This document shows positions 1-11,763 of a DNA stretch of 64,000 nucleotides, piece after piece. The notes beneath the pieces were generated by a model that did no database searches, was not told the origin of the DNA, and was given only the letters and a program-made list of their open reading frames with translations. The stretch comes from Dactylonectria macrodidyma (taxonomy: Eukaryota; Ascomycota; Sordariomycetes; Hypocreales; Nectriaceae): assembly GCA_020744425.1 (NCBI GenBank), contig JAGMUV010000050.1, positions 1-64,000 on the forward strand, written 5' to 3'. The stretch's first letter is position 1; every line of letters begins with the position of its first letter. Both the position numbers and the translations under genes were made by a program.

Positions 1-1243
1 ACCTCCCTTATTCTGCTTTCCATCACACAACATAATCCTGGCACCATGGAGATTAATCATCTTTTGGGGATTTCCTCGCCGACAATCGGGCCAGATGTAC
101 TACTATAAGAAGGCATGGCCTCGACCACGACATCTGTAAACGCCACTACCACTATGCTAAGCGCATCAGTCGCTGTGGTTTAGAAGGTGCACAAGCTGCC
201 TCTGGAGCTCTCAATTCAGTCATGGCGACACTCGAAGCCGAGTCTCCCAGTGCGAAATGCCATGACTAGTCCACACGGCAAAGCAGCACAGGGCGCTGTC
301 TATGACGATCATGCTCCAACCGATCAGGGACCGGGACTGAAGCCTGGAGAGCTACTGGCAAGTTGCTTATTCCAATAGAGTATAGTTGACTTGACGGAGG
401 GATGGGAAAAAGTGTGGACGCAGCTGTCAATGAATCGGTGACCCATCATGTGAAGGCAGTGCTGTTCATGCCAAAAATTGGGCTGGTAAGATCTTCGCTG
501 AGATGAGTGGGGAGATGGGATTTCGGCAAGAGACTTAAGTTATAGCCTAAAGTTCTAGGTTCATAATAAGGAGAGAAGATTCCAGTGTTGTTTCACAGCC
601 TAAGAAATCTGAGCATTAGCACGAAGGATGTGGCATGCCGAGTAGCTTGTTGCGGGTCACCCTAGTGACAAATATGGTACGACTGTAGGTAGGTCTCAAC
701 CCTTGGTTAATAGCGAAGGTAGTCTGTGTACTCGACGGCTAGCATGATGCCGCAGAAATCAAGGTTCTCGGTGGCCGAGAACGTGGGATCGTGGTTTTTG
801 AGAAGCAGGTGTGAGTGTTCCCTTTAAGGGACTAGGGATGAGAGAAAACACGATACACTGAAACGACAGATCATGCAGCACAATCGGTGTTGATATTGCA
901 CGGAAAGAAATATAGAAAATGCATAGCATCTAGGGTAGCTATCTTGACCAAGTTCTAAACGTGAATAGAAGTGCGGCAACAACCACCCTGATTGAAGAGG
1001 ATCGCAATTGCTAGCAACGGATAGTACAAAAAAAAGCCAGTGCTATTAATAAAAATATCTCGTTATTTCAGTTTATCGCATTTCGCCTAACTTCCAACTC
1101 CCAACCGCTTATATGATAAAATTAAAGGACGTGAAGTCTAAAGGCCCCCAGTGAATCTAGCCGCCGACGGAAGTGCGCCCTTTGCGAGAAGGCCAGCAAA
1201 ATCAAATGAGAAAATAGCACGTAACACTTATGTGCGAGGCGGT
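1..1243. other. No gene recognised
   Basis: I see no open frame with recognisable protein character, no paired repeat and no RNA gene here. The one short plus-strand frame (187-378) has no family resemblance. The last 120 bases are the 3' side of the CFEM gene. Confidence 0.5.
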
Positions 1244-3479
1244 TCACAGGACGAGAGCCGCAGCAAATATAACAGCTGCGTAGCCTGCAATGGTGTGAGC
1301 GGCGCCCGCCAGTGACGAGAACTTCACCAGGGGAGGTGGAGGTCGGAACAGCGTGATTGTCAGTACCAGTGGGGATAGAGGTGACAGTAGGGTAGAGAGT
1401 GTTCTGGATGGCAGGCCTGGTAGTGGCCGGAGGAACAACATTGACGCTGCCAGAGGGGCCGGTGGTGAAGCCGATCTCCGGAACAGCATATTCAGTGGAG
1501 ATAGCCACAGCTGTGCCATTCTTTGCGATGGTGGAGCCGTCGGTAGCGATGAAGGACTGGGTGATGGTGGTAAAGACCGTCACTGTGGTGTAGGGAGCCG
1601 ATACAATAACCATGGTGCCGGTTACGGTGATGATGCTTGTAACACTTTCGGCCCCGGTGTACACAGCAGGATTTTCGGACACGTAGCTTACACAGATACC
1701 TTGGAAGAATGATATCGCCTTGGAAATATCGTCGTCGGATTTGCCGTGAGCATACAGACACTGGAAGACGTTGTTGACGAAGGTCTGGTCGGGGCAATAG
1801 CAGGCAACATCCGTATTGTCCCTGCAATCCTCGATGAAATAGAGGAAGGTGTTGATGCATCTGGGAAGGACATCGGGGATTTCGTAGCTGGAGGTAGGGG
1901 TAGCAGGGTGATCCTCGTCGGTCATTTGGGAGGAGGTAGAGATGTTGATGTTAGGATGAGTGGGAGAGGAGGGCCTGGCATCATCGTTGACGCGAGTCTC
2001 GGCCGTGGAGACGACGGTAGTCCTGACGGCGATAGTCTCGGTTATGACGACGGGAGGCCCTGAGGTGATGGAGCAGCTAGTAGCCTCTGAATCGCAAGAG
2101 GTGATGGTTCTGAGGCTAGTGGCGTAGATAGTAGACGTGCTACTAAAGCTGGTGCTAATGGTGGCTTTGGTCTCGATATGGGTCCCTGTGTTGGATCGAA
2201 GCTTAGTTAGCGACGTCTCGCTGGCGCCTGCATATGTCGCGGTGTCGGTGAGATGTGATTCCGTAGTGCGGTTCAAGATGCCGGTGCCGTAGCTCGTGGC
2301 TGTGTGAGCGATGAGGGTATAGGCAGTGGAAGTGCTGTTGTAGGTGACAACGTGCGGGGTGGAGTAGCCGCTGGTCGCCTTACCGACGCTTTCGTTGGTG
2401 GTGGCCAGGGGTTTACTCGAGGAAATAATCTGGCTGCTATGCTCGATAGTTGACTGCTGGTTCGTGGTTGTTGATTCTTCGGCTGTACGGCTGCTCAGCT
2501 GGGTGTGATTCCTAGAGTCGGAGGTGGTAGTTTTGTGGCCTCCGCAGCTCTGGGCGCTGCACTTGTGGCTGTTTGCGGGAAGGGTGCTGGTGATAAAACT
2601 ACTAGTGGAGGTGGTCTGGAGGTGGCTCTGGCAACTGGAGGCACTACAAGAGTAACCGTGGGTGCTTGCGGAAATGAAAGCGGTAGATCTTGTAGCAGTA
2701 GACCTGGTAGAGGCGGTGGACACACTGAAGTCAGTTTGATAGCCCTTGCAGTCAGGCTTAGTGCACCTGTCGCTGGTGGTGGTTCCGCCGGGGGCGGGTG
2801 CTTGTCGTGCTGGTAGTGACGAGGGCAGTGGTGAGCGTGGCCGAGGTCTCGCAGTGGAAGCTAACAGAGGGAATCTCAATCTTGCATCTATCCTTTCTCT
2901 TGCCCTGCTGAGGGTAGACGAATGAAACCCTCTTGGCTCCACTGCATTGAGTGTTGGTGATTGTGTTATAGCTGCTGCTAGAACACTCGTAGGACTGACG
3001 GCACACCGACCCGTCCTGCATCTCGTAGTAAAGCTCTAAACGAGAGTCAAATTCGACCCTGACGTAAAACGTAGAGATGGAGAAGCTGGAGACATTAGAC
3101 TTAGAACCGCAGTCAAACGAAGGAGCGGAGGAGACATCATGGCCGCAGTAGCTAGAAATAGCTTTCCCAAATGTGCGGCCATCAAGACCACGCTTAGAGG
3201 ATGACTGACACGACCAGCCACCAGCAAAGTTCCAGCCCTGCCAGGTATCAAAGCTGCCGGTACTGAGACTTTCCCAAGTCCAACTTTTCTTCATCTCGGC
3301 ATCGCAGTAGTTAATAGAATTGCTAGGTATGATATACTTTTTAGCATTTCTTCCCCACTATAGAGTAGTCGATAGTCAGTTTGAGGTCGATAGCAGCTCG
3401 CGCCGATGCAGGAAAGTACCTGAGCGTTGATTTCACCGAAGCCGGCGATTATCACTAGTATGGCAAATAGAGCTTTCAT
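1244..3479 (-). pseudogene. CFEM-domain, GPI-anchored cell-wall protein with two frame breaks
   Basis: Read on the minus strand. The ATG at 3479 opens a 20-residue signal peptide (MKALFAILVIIAGFGEINAQ). A donor CAG|GTACTT and an acceptor GAG|ATG then give a 125-nt intron (3419-3295) that keeps phase 0. Exon 2 encodes a Trp- and Cys-rich region, followed by a long Ser/Thr-rich stalk. At about 1690-1880 lies a CFEM-like module with six cysteines in the pattern C-x10-C-x7-C-x-C-x11-C...C; two of the usual eight are missing. The protein ends at 1244 with a hydrophobic tail typical of a GPI signal (AGYAAVIFAAALVL). The frame must shift by one base near 2795-2805 and again near 1325-1340, both in short C-rich runs. 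This may be real decay or sequencing error. CFEM proteins act at the fungal wall in haem capture or adhesion, but the precise role here is unknown. Confidence 0.6.
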
Positions 3480-4400
3480 AGCGGCGGGCTGAGTCGTGTA
3501 AGAGGTGGAAGGATAACGATTGGCTGTGTTGTGGTCGGATTTGTCCGAGGAAACCGTGTAAATGCGACTGACTGCTGGTGTAGGCAGATCGTTGTAGCAT
3601 AAGGAAAGTTCGGTTAAAAGAGTTTGGATCCGAAAAGCGAATGACGTTGGCAACTTGACAAGGGAAAGAAGACACTACAAAGAGCAGCAACGAGTGTGAG
3701 ATAGAAATAATGAGCTACGAAATAAGGTTAAAATGAAAGGATACGCAAAGCAGCTATATATATGCCCTAGCCGGCAACCTGAAAAAAACTGTTCGCAGCT
3801 GCTAGGCGCATCCTGCGTCGATGTCGAGCAGGGAGAGCCCTCGCTCACGGTGCTGCGGCGGCTGGGGGCTACCGAGAAAAGACATTGACTGCTATTTCTG
3901 TTGCGGCAGAACTAGACAGGCATCCTAGCCACACGCAACAGTAACGCCAGGCGCACCTTTGGTTATGGAGGCTGTGACACTGTTAACCTGGTGGTGACTT
4001 TTTACGGACTTGTCGCTGGGGACTTTTGATAGCCACTACTACAGTAACAGAATGACTCATCTACGACAGCGGGATTGCTGCTCCAAATTTTAGGCTATCG
4101 TCATTACAGGACCCGGGTGTGAAACATTGTTACTCCCCGCTTAGGTGTAACGCTTCTATAGGACTACAGCATGGAGTGAACTAATCCTTAGCGTTGATGT
4201 TTTGACAGAACAGACCAGACTAAGGTTCTGCGTGTCGTGTTCGAACGCAGGCCTTGGCTGGGACAAGTAAAGATTGGGGCTTACACCTCTACCACACTGT
4301 AGAAGCTAGTACTGTGGCTGGCTAAGATGTGGACCGAGGAATGCCTGGACGCTCGTCGCGTCGCTGTTCGGTGAGGCATATGCAGGGGCGAGTGAGGGTT
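3480..4400. other. Intergenic between divergent CFEM and RING genes
   Basis: This shared upstream region holds no recognisable gene. Promoter elements for both neighbours should lie here, but only the TATA-like site listed separately stands out. Confidence 0.5.
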
Positions 4401-4408
4401 TATTTAAG
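4401..4408 (+). promoter_or_regulatory. TATA-like box of the RING gene
   Basis: TATTTAAG lies 40 nt upstream of the ATG at 4448, a plausible spacing for a fungal core promoter. The call rests on sequence and position only. Confidence 0.35.
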
Positions 4409-4447
4409 AACGCAGACGCTGCCGCCTCGATCACTGCAATCGCCGTG

Positions 4448-5062
4448 ATGAATGACGACAACCTGAAGCTCGCTCAAGCACTAAAATCCAGATCTGGCGC
4501 CTGCCTACCCCTTCCTACAGGGACACAGCGACAGGTTCGTCAGATCCCTGCGCCTGCGCCAGTACAAAACACCAAAAGTGTGTATGATCTTAATGTACAG
4601 AGAACCATGTCGGCGATATCCAAAAACCGCGCGCCCGCCTACAACACGCGTTCGCTCCCTCTTTTGAGGCTTCTTAGCCGTCCTCCTCTTCCGTTTTCCT
4701 ACCCACTGATACGAAGCATGAGCCTCGAGAGTTTACCCGAGACGGAAACACTGATGCAAAGCATCGTCGTTAAGAGCTTACCGAAGGCGAACGCACTGAT
4801 ACAAAGCATCAACGCCAAGAGTTTACCCGAGACAGAAAGAGGTAGAGGAGACGTTCCCGACCTGTTCTCCTCAGCTAAGAGCTAACAAAGCGCAGAATGT
4901 CCCATATGCTACAACAGCTACGGGGAGGAAGGCCCGGAGGGGATTGTAGAAACGCCTGTTGCTTTTTGCGCTTGCAAACATGTCTTTGGTAATCATTGCA
5001 TGAAGTCGTGGCTGCGATATGCGGTAACTTGCCCGTACTGCCGTGAGCTGCAAGGACAGTGA
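4448..5062 (+). CDS. RING-finger protein, probable E3 ubiquitin ligase
   Basis: The first exon (4448-4841) encodes a low-complexity N-terminus. It ends in a 15-residue unit repeated about 2.5 times (SLPETETLMQSIVVK, SLPKANALIQSINAK, SLPETER). An in-frame TAA at 4883 looks like a truncation but falls inside a 54-nt intron (4842-4895), which has a GT donor, a CTAAC branch site and a GCAG acceptor; phase 1 is preserved. Exon 2 then encodes a RING finger, CPIC...CKHVFGNHC...CPYC, ending at TGA 5060-5062. The CxHxFG form with Gly at the sixth ligand position is common in fungal RING proteins. About 187 residues in all, with the RING at the extreme C-terminus. Role as an E3 ligase is inferred from the domain; the substrate is unknown. 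Confidence 0.7.
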
Positions 5063-5538
5063 AACTAGCCCGGGATTGACTGCGTAAAACGATGCAGGTC
5101 GAAGTCGAGTTTTAGATGCCAACAATAGCGGTAGTTTCTGATAGGAAAGGACCGATCGTCTGTGGTTGTTATGCCGGACATTGATGCAAACGCATCATCG
5201 CACCCTTCTATATGATAGTGGCATAGTGCATTCTCCGCTCGAAGGGACGCCAAGTTAGACTCTGGATCAGAAACGCCAACGGGGATCGCACCGCTTAGAA
5301 TGGTATATGTTAGGGTACAGCAGTTCGTTGTTCGCTGGTCGGCCCCCCTTGTTAGCGCATATTGCACTCGCTGCAGCTGGCACATGAGGATGCATCAGGA
5401 GCCACACACGGCCGTCGGCACTGATCATCGTCGAGTCACTGCTGGTATGACTCAGGAGATTACTAATAGTGGTCCAAACGACACTATAAGAATAACGTCA
5501 GGCCCTCGATTGACATCTTAGAGATTGGCCCTGCTATT
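5063..5538. other. Intergenic, nothing recognised
   Basis: No coding signature or repeat structure seen on either strand between the RING gene and the membrane reductase-like gene. Confidence 0.4.
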
Positions 5539-7057
5539 ATGGCTTTCTTGCTCTGGTGGTTCTTTGTCTCTGCACTGGACTTGACGGCGTGGGTCGCTTG
5601 TCGCAGAATATGTCTCCTCCAACGGAGAATTGACGCAATTTCGCTTCGTCGGCCTTCGGATGAGCACAGCCGTTCTTCCTTCCCTTTTTCAGTCCTAAAC
5701 CGTCTTAAGAAGCACTACGCTAAGCTGCTATCATATGACGATACAAATGTATCAGGCTTCACCCCTCCCAGAGTGACAAGGTCAATTATAGCTACCCTCA
5801 TTCTCATTCAAAACTTGATCGCTATTTTAATCGCTGCTATACCAAGCGACAGGAGCTTAGACCGTATCTGCACTCGTGCAGGGGAGCTTGCGCTAGGCAA
5901 CCTAATCCTGCTCATCATGCTGATGTTCTCGGGCTGGGCTCTGAATCGTTTAGTCCGTCAAAGCGAGGCGCAACTGTTGTGGATACACGCCTTTTTTGGA
6001 TGGCTGGTGTGGTACGAAGCCTTGCTCCACTCTGTGGCATCGATGTCACAGGTTTCCCATGTCGGTGCGTGGTTCTTTGGTCACTTTGCGAGAAGAGTCT
6101 AATTGCATTAGGCAACAGAGTTGTTACAGCAGCTTGTTTTGGTGTTGCGGTGAGCTTTTTGTTATCTCCTCATTTCCCTACCCCCCTCATATGCACAGCT
6201 TGAGAAGTACGGTTCTCAGTCACGAGTGGAGCTGAACGAGGCAGTAGGCTATCATCGTGCTGTTCGTCATCATATCGTCAGCCCAGTTCGGATCGCGAAT
6301 GTTTCGAATCCTCCACAGCGTCTTCGGACTACTCTTCACTGTTCTCGTGGCAGTTCACTACCAGACGCAAAACATTCCCTTCATCCTGCTCGCCTCTCTG
6401 ATTATTGTTGTTCTCGTCTTCTACCGTTTCACCGGGGTAGAGAGCCTCAAGAAAGAGATGGGTGGCAGGGATTCGGGAATCGCAAGGGTGAAGCCGCAGG
6501 TCGATATGATGAACAACAACGAATCTGCCTACTATTTCAACGTCAACGGCAGAGCATGGAGAGTAGCTTGGTACGAGAGGGACGACGGAAGCCAATATCA
6601 CAAACCCATCCTCCTCCTGGCAACACCTTCGAGCTTGGACGCCTACGAGATAGAGGGTCCCTTCCCCATTCCGCATCCCCCATATGTGACTATGCCAAGA
6701 GACTTGGACATCGCCGTCTCTGACAGTGGACTCCACGAGGCGTTCACGTGTTTTTGTCGTCGAAGCAGCCTCGGATACGAGACGAAAATGACATGGTACA
6801 ATGTACAAGACGGGCTGCGAAGAATGTTCTTGGCCCACGTCAGGGATCACTTTCGTAGTCAGAATCACCGGAGCGTCGTCAAAATCATCTATTTCAGAGC
6901 AGCGAGTAAAGAGTTTGGGGGTGAAATCGGCATAGCGAAGACGCTTGGGCAAGCCATCCAAGTCAAGTTGATCGAGATTGATGGGCCCGAGCACGACCTG
7001 CAAAATCTGTTGCGGCAGCAGCCCCTCCAGCTTCAAGCAAGTACATGTGGTGGGTGA
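5539..7057 (+). CDS. Ferric-reductase-like membrane protein
   Basis: Best model: exons 5539-6064, 6130-6149 and 6248-7057. The introns are 65 nt (GTGCGT...TTACAG) and 98 nt (GTGAGC...GCAGTAG). The phases fit and give about 451 residues; the 20-nt middle exon is inferred. The N-terminal half has several membrane helices. Two of them each carry a His pair 14 residues apart (WIHAFF...LLHSV and RILHSV...AVHY), the arrangement that holds two haems in ferric reductase and NADPH-oxidase transmembrane domains. The cytoplasmic half is recognisably related but lacks a clear HPFT flavin motif and a glycine-rich NADPH loop, so transport of electrons from NADPH is uncertain. It could be a divergent or non-catalytic paralogue. 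Confidence 0.5.
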
Positions 7058-8010
7058 AAGATAGGAGCGGGCCCACCTCCCAAGAGATGTATTGACATGT
7101 CGCTAGTAATCGGCGAAAACTTCAGGTCGCATTCGCCCCTTTTCGGGCGGCGTGTCTAAGTGTGGGGGTGGCGGACACTGCTGGGTTCGGCCGACCTGGG
7201 AACGGCCCAGGAGAGACATAGCACGAAGCTTACTGGGTAGAAACTGGAGAAAAATGGGGAGCACTGTATTCGGGGTTCAAACTATGTCGAAGTGAGGTCG
7301 ATGTTTGTTGTGAACTGGGCGCGTAACGCGTTTCTGGCGCAGGACTGTACGAAGGAATGCGCGCCGGACTCAAAAACACCCAATAGAGAGAAACGCCGCC
7401 TCGAATGCCTTTCACGATCGAAGCTTGAAACTTGGAAAGGGTAACAAAAGTTACTCGCCGTCCTTGGGATGCCTTCTGACTATGCCCGTTTTGTGGAAGA
7501 TCACGGAACGCATTTACAATCTATCCCTTGTAACGAACGGCACGCGACTTCGCTGCTACCTATTTCATTTGATTTGCTACTCCACACCCTCACAACCCTT
7601 GACTGCGATCGGTCCGCGAAATGTCACCGGGTCCGCGCCCTCGCTACATTTTGTGGATGAGTTAACTGCCCGATACATACTGACGGATGCGCCGTTTGAT
7701 TGCTAACTGAACGGTTAGGACGCTTGCTTACATGCCAGAATGCTCGTACACACACACATGCTAATAATAGGCACAACTGGGTGGGACAGGCGCTCTGTGT
7801 CTCGATCTGACGTTTTGTGTGTCCACAAAGCGTTGCGCAGTGTTTTGCGCCAAGACGACCATGACCACCGGGTAAGACTAAGTTAGTGAGTACATTACGC
7901 GACGTGTAGCTTACATTACGCCTCACCATGCGGGTAATTACTCTGCCGGTGTCACGGGTGTTTCGCAGGCAAGATGTGCCTGTCACTTATTAGGCCGTGT
8001 GTTGCAGTGA
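7058..8010. other. Intergenic, nothing recognised
   Basis: No gene or repeat I can support. It ends at the TA target site of the pogo element. Confidence 0.4.
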
Positions 8011-8011
8011 A

Positions 8012-10511
8012 TACCGTAAAAACTCAGTAAACTCGGGCAAGTAGCGTGAGACTAAGGGGCTTGGCGCCCCACTGCAATGCAGATCATTTCCTCATACATT
8101 CTAGTATGTAACCTTCAACTGAGGGGCAAGATATCAGAAAGTCAGTATGTCGCGCAATTTGCGTCCTCCCACCTCGTACATTTTTGCACTTTCTCAGTCA
8201 ATTGAAGCTATTTTCGAGCTGTTTTTTCGCATGATGACACCTCTTAGGGACGTCGATCCAAATATCCAAGTTTGGGATGCCGTTACCAAGCGCAAGAAGC
8301 GTGGTCCTAAGCCAACGCCACTTAAGGACCGACAGTTCAAAGTCTCGAAGCCAGTCTCTCGTGTCCAGCGTTCCTATTCAAAGAAGAAGAAAGAAGAGGT
8401 TATCATGTGGTTGATCCATCACCGAATTGATCACAATGGTGTGATGTGTGCCCCAACCTTACGGGATGCTGCAGATCACTTCAAAATCCCGAACCAAACT
8501 ATCTCGGGCTGGAAACTCGCTTTTGGTGAGTCTTTCGTGGAAGACAGAAGCCGTGGCTATGCCCCAAAGTGGCCAGGGCTTGAGGGCGAGCTATATAAGC
8601 AATTTCGAGCCCGTAGGGAGAAATCTAAGGTTGTGACGACTTCATGGTTCCGTGCGAAGTCACGGGCGTTGTTCAAAGACTTATACCCAAGCTTGCCCGG
8701 CGCCTTCACCTTCTCAGTCGGCTGGTATCGCGGGTTTCTTCGGCGTCACAACATCGTAAAGCGCCGGATTACAAAGCAGTCAACCAGGCGCCCTGAGGAC
8801 TATATCGCTATAGTGAATAGGTTCTTACGATTCATCAGGCGCGTCTCTTCTGTTGGATGTCAATCTCGTGCCTTCACGATGATCCTGAACTCCCCAAAAC
8901 GCCGCTTTTCTAAGCGCCTTATACTCAACCTTGACGAGACCCCAATTCCTTTCGAATTTCTCGACGGTGCAACGTGGGACATACGGGGTGTAAGAACTGT
9001 GGCTGGCCACACTGACCGCAGTGGTTGGAATAAGAGGCAGGCAACTCTAGTGCTATATATCTTCGCAGATGGCATTCACAGGCTTCAACCTAAGCTCATT
9101 TTCCATGGTGTTCCTACTGAAGAAGGCGGTCAAATCTACGAAAAAGAAGGTCATCTCTACCATCCTGACGTTACCGTGGCATTCAACAAAACTGCATATA
9201 ATAACGAAGAACTTCTCTCACAGTGGATTGAAGATGAGCTTTCGCCCTTAGCATCAGAGGATAATGAAGACACACTCTTAGTAATGGATGCAGCTACATT
9301 CCATAACACTGAAGACATCAAGAGAAAACTCAGAGAACGCAACATCACTTTAGCACTCATCCCAGGAGGTTGTACAAGTCTCGTGCAACCTCTAGATACT
9401 GCTATTAATAAGCCGTTCAAGCAGTGGTTAGAGGAAGCAACTGATGCATATATAGAACATAAAGAGAGAGAAGAAGGACCTGATTTTAGGTGGTCTGTTA
9501 GTGATAAACGGATTATGACTACACATATCGTAGCCGCAGCAATCCAACGGCTCATTAAGAAGGCAGATATGGTGAAGAAGGCGTTCTTAAACTGTGGAAT
9601 CAGTGTGCGGCCAGACGGCTTAGAAGACTGTTTTATTAATATTAAGGATATCCCCAGTGAACAGATTAACTTCACAGGATGGGAAGAAGCAGAGGAAATC
9701 ATAGTCAAGCTAGAAGACGAAGTGGATGAGCTGTTAGATGAGGAAGAGATGATTTCTATGGACGACGATGATTTATTGACGATGACAAGGTATCATGAGA
9801 GGCGGGTCAAGGATCTACAAGGACAACTGAAGGAACGGGGTCTCAAAGTCTCAGGGAAGAAGGCAGAGTTAGTTCGACGGCTGCAGGAAGATGACTCGCA
9901 AAGATCTCGAGCATCTGAAGTCAGAGACACTATCTATTGCGACTACGATGATTAGCATCATTAGAAGGTATCATAATCTAGTCATCTTGCCAAAAGAACA
10001 CGATCCCCTCTCGCCATTCCCTCTCAATGCTGAGACGCCAGTCCATTTTCCTCCACTTATTCCCATAGCTCTCAGGACGGCAAAACACTACCTTTCCAGC
10101 CCGTATGACGTCTTCGACCAAAGGCCGACTAGCCTCTCTTACCCAGCCATGATGAGACCCATCTTTTGTAAGGGAAATGCCGGTATTTACATCAGGGGTC
10201 GAGGGAAGCCGGTATTGGAGGGTGTAGATTCGTCCGAGCTCGAAGCACGCCGCAGTCTCGTAGTCGTCTGTGACATCTGATTGGTTAGCGCAGCTTCAAT
10301 AAGTAGTCACAACACTAAAAAAACACACATATTACGTCTAGGAAGCCGGCGGCAGTCATTTCCGTCAGTAGGTGCAGCTTCAGGTCACTAGGGGTCGGTT
10401 ATGCAGGTCTGTGGAAGTTGAAACTGGCTGCCGGCTAAATTTCGCTGGTGGCCTGATCTGCAACCCATGTGGGGCGCGCTACTTGCCCGAGTTTACTGAG
10501 TTTTTACGGTA
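8012..10511 (+). mobile_element. Pogo-type (Tc1/mariner superfamily) DNA transposon, complete
   Basis: A 36-bp inverted repeat bounds the element: 8011-8046 (starting ATACCGTAAAAACTCAGTAA) and 10477-10512. No mismatch was seen over the 36 bp. Both ends sit on a TA dinucleotide (8012-8013 and 10510-10511), the expected target duplication. It encloses a single uninterrupted transposase gene, so the element looks potentially functional. The roughly 520 bp after the gene are non-coding. Confidence 0.9.
8147..9955 (+). CDS. Pogo-like DDE transposase with C-terminal SAP-like motif
   Basis: A 602-residue intronless frame. Residues about 80-240 form the CENP-B/psq-type helix-turn-helix pair that binds transposon ends. 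The catalytic acidic residues are in LNLDETP (about 262), LVMDAATFH and VQPLDTAIN, with 35 residues between the second and third (DD35D, typical of pogo). The last 60 residues resemble a SAP DNA-binding motif (LQGQLKERGLKVSGKKAELVRRLQ) after an acidic stretch. A basic KKRGPKP patch near residue 45 may contact DNA. The frame is open throughout, consistent with recent activity. Function: excision and integration of its own element at TA. Confidence 0.9.
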   Translation: MSRNLRPPTSYIFALSQSIEAIFELFFRMMTPLRDVDPNIQVWDAVTKRKKRGPKPTPLKDRQFKVSKPVSRVQRSYSKKKKEEVIMWLIHHRIDHNGVMCAPTLRDAADHFKIPNQTISGWKLAFGESFVEDRSRGYAPKWPGLEGELYKQFRARREKSKVVTTSWFRAKSRALFKDLYPSLPGAFTFSVGWYRGFLRRHNIVKRRITKQSTRRPEDYIAIVNRFLRFIRRVSSVGCQSRAFTMILNSPKRRFSKRLILNLDETPIPFEFLDGATWDIRGVRTVAGHTDRSGWNKRQATLVLYIFADGIHRLQPKLIFHGVPTEEGGQIYEKEGHLYHPDVTVAFNKTAYNNEELLSQWIEDELSPLASEDNEDTLLVMDAATFHNTEDIKRKLRERNITLALIPGGCTSLVQPLDTAINKPFKQWLEEATDAYIEHKEREEGPDFRWSVSDKRIMTTHIVAAAIQRLIKKADMVKKAFLNCGISVRPDGLEDCFINIKDIPSEQINFTGWEEAEEIIVKLEDEVDELLDEEEMISMDDDDLLTMTRYHERRVKDLQGQLKERGLKVSGKKAELVRRLQEDDSQRSRASEVRDTIYCDYDD

Positions 10512-10512
10512 T

Positions 10513-11151
10513 GTCATTGACCCTACGAACTCGGGGACGCGCCGGGCACATTGGGTGCTCAAGTGGGGAGGGAATGTTACACATGACATCCAAAGTAACA
10601 AAATTAGCGCTTAATGCACACACTGCACAGACTAAGAACTAGATACAGATTTCGTCTGGAATCCTTAGCCTACTTATGTGGTTCCGGTTGTTTCTCAACC
10701 AACAATTTCGCGGATCACTTCCTCATATCGCTTAACGCGGGACCATAAAAAGAAACGAAATTATCGAGTTCTTACTGTAGGGTAGGTATAAAAACTTGCG
10801 AGGATCAGGGGGGATGTGACACACATGTTAGTTCAAGGGTGTCGGCGAAACGCAATGTCGTAGGAGTCGTTGACTCGTGAATGGACGTGTGTTCGGTTTG
10901 GGTAACTGAGCTAGGACGGAGGGAGATGACTGATGTCACGAGAAGCCTCAAATCTAAGGTGGAAGTGTAAACAGCGGTTGATCGTGTCGGAAAGCTACCT
11001 ACCTAGAGTGGCACTCGAGCGTACTCTGTGTGTTGTGGCCACAACTACAGACCGTATCGTGACCGCAATCCTGAGTCATAGGCCACCCTGACCGCCTTCC
11101 AACTCGAGTAATGGCGCCCGGCAAAAGCTCGGCGAGTTTCGTGCCAGAAAC
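10513..11151. other. Intergenic, nothing recognised
   Basis: No open frame or repeat I can support. Confidence 0.4.
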
Positions 11152-11763
11152 CTTACCTCAGCAAGCTCAGACCATTTTGCTCTTGCCAAGGCAACGGACG
11201 GGACTATACCTAATCTGTAAAGTCATGTGCGCGCTATACCTAATCGGTACGGTCCTCGAGCAAATGGTCTAGGATTCTGTCCAGCTTTTTGGGCGCGCGC
11301 GTGCGGAGGTTTTTTCCACGAAATGGACTCCATCTTAATATTCATTTTCAACAACAACCACAAGGCGTTCAGTAAATTGAAGAGAACTTTTCGATTCAAC
11401 GACTGTCATTCTGCAACTGAGTGAATTTTGGGCTATATAAACCCAAGATTTGTGTCGTCAGAGTATGCGGTTTAACTTAGGCCATCTCCCCACCCACCCA
11501 ACCAGTCCAAAGTATAAGTACATGCCTACTAATGGATGAGGATTTCGATGTGGTCAAGTTCACGACATATCAGAGTTTTCCACAAGACATAGGCATAGGG
11601 GTGGTACACAAAATAGATGCCTAGATAGAGGGATGCTTTATGCACAGTCTAGTGAAATTGAGGGCAAATACAATGTGCTTTGATGTAGTTGTTAATGGAT
11701 ACAAAAAACGTGATTTCCAGAATCGCGAAAACAAGGTACAAAGTTTACGCAGAGCAGTGTGCT

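Noticed and set aside
4883..4885. In-frame TAA as a nonsense mutation in the RING gene
   Set aside because: It lies inside a well-formed 54-nt intron with CTAAC branch site; splicing keeps the frame into the RING.
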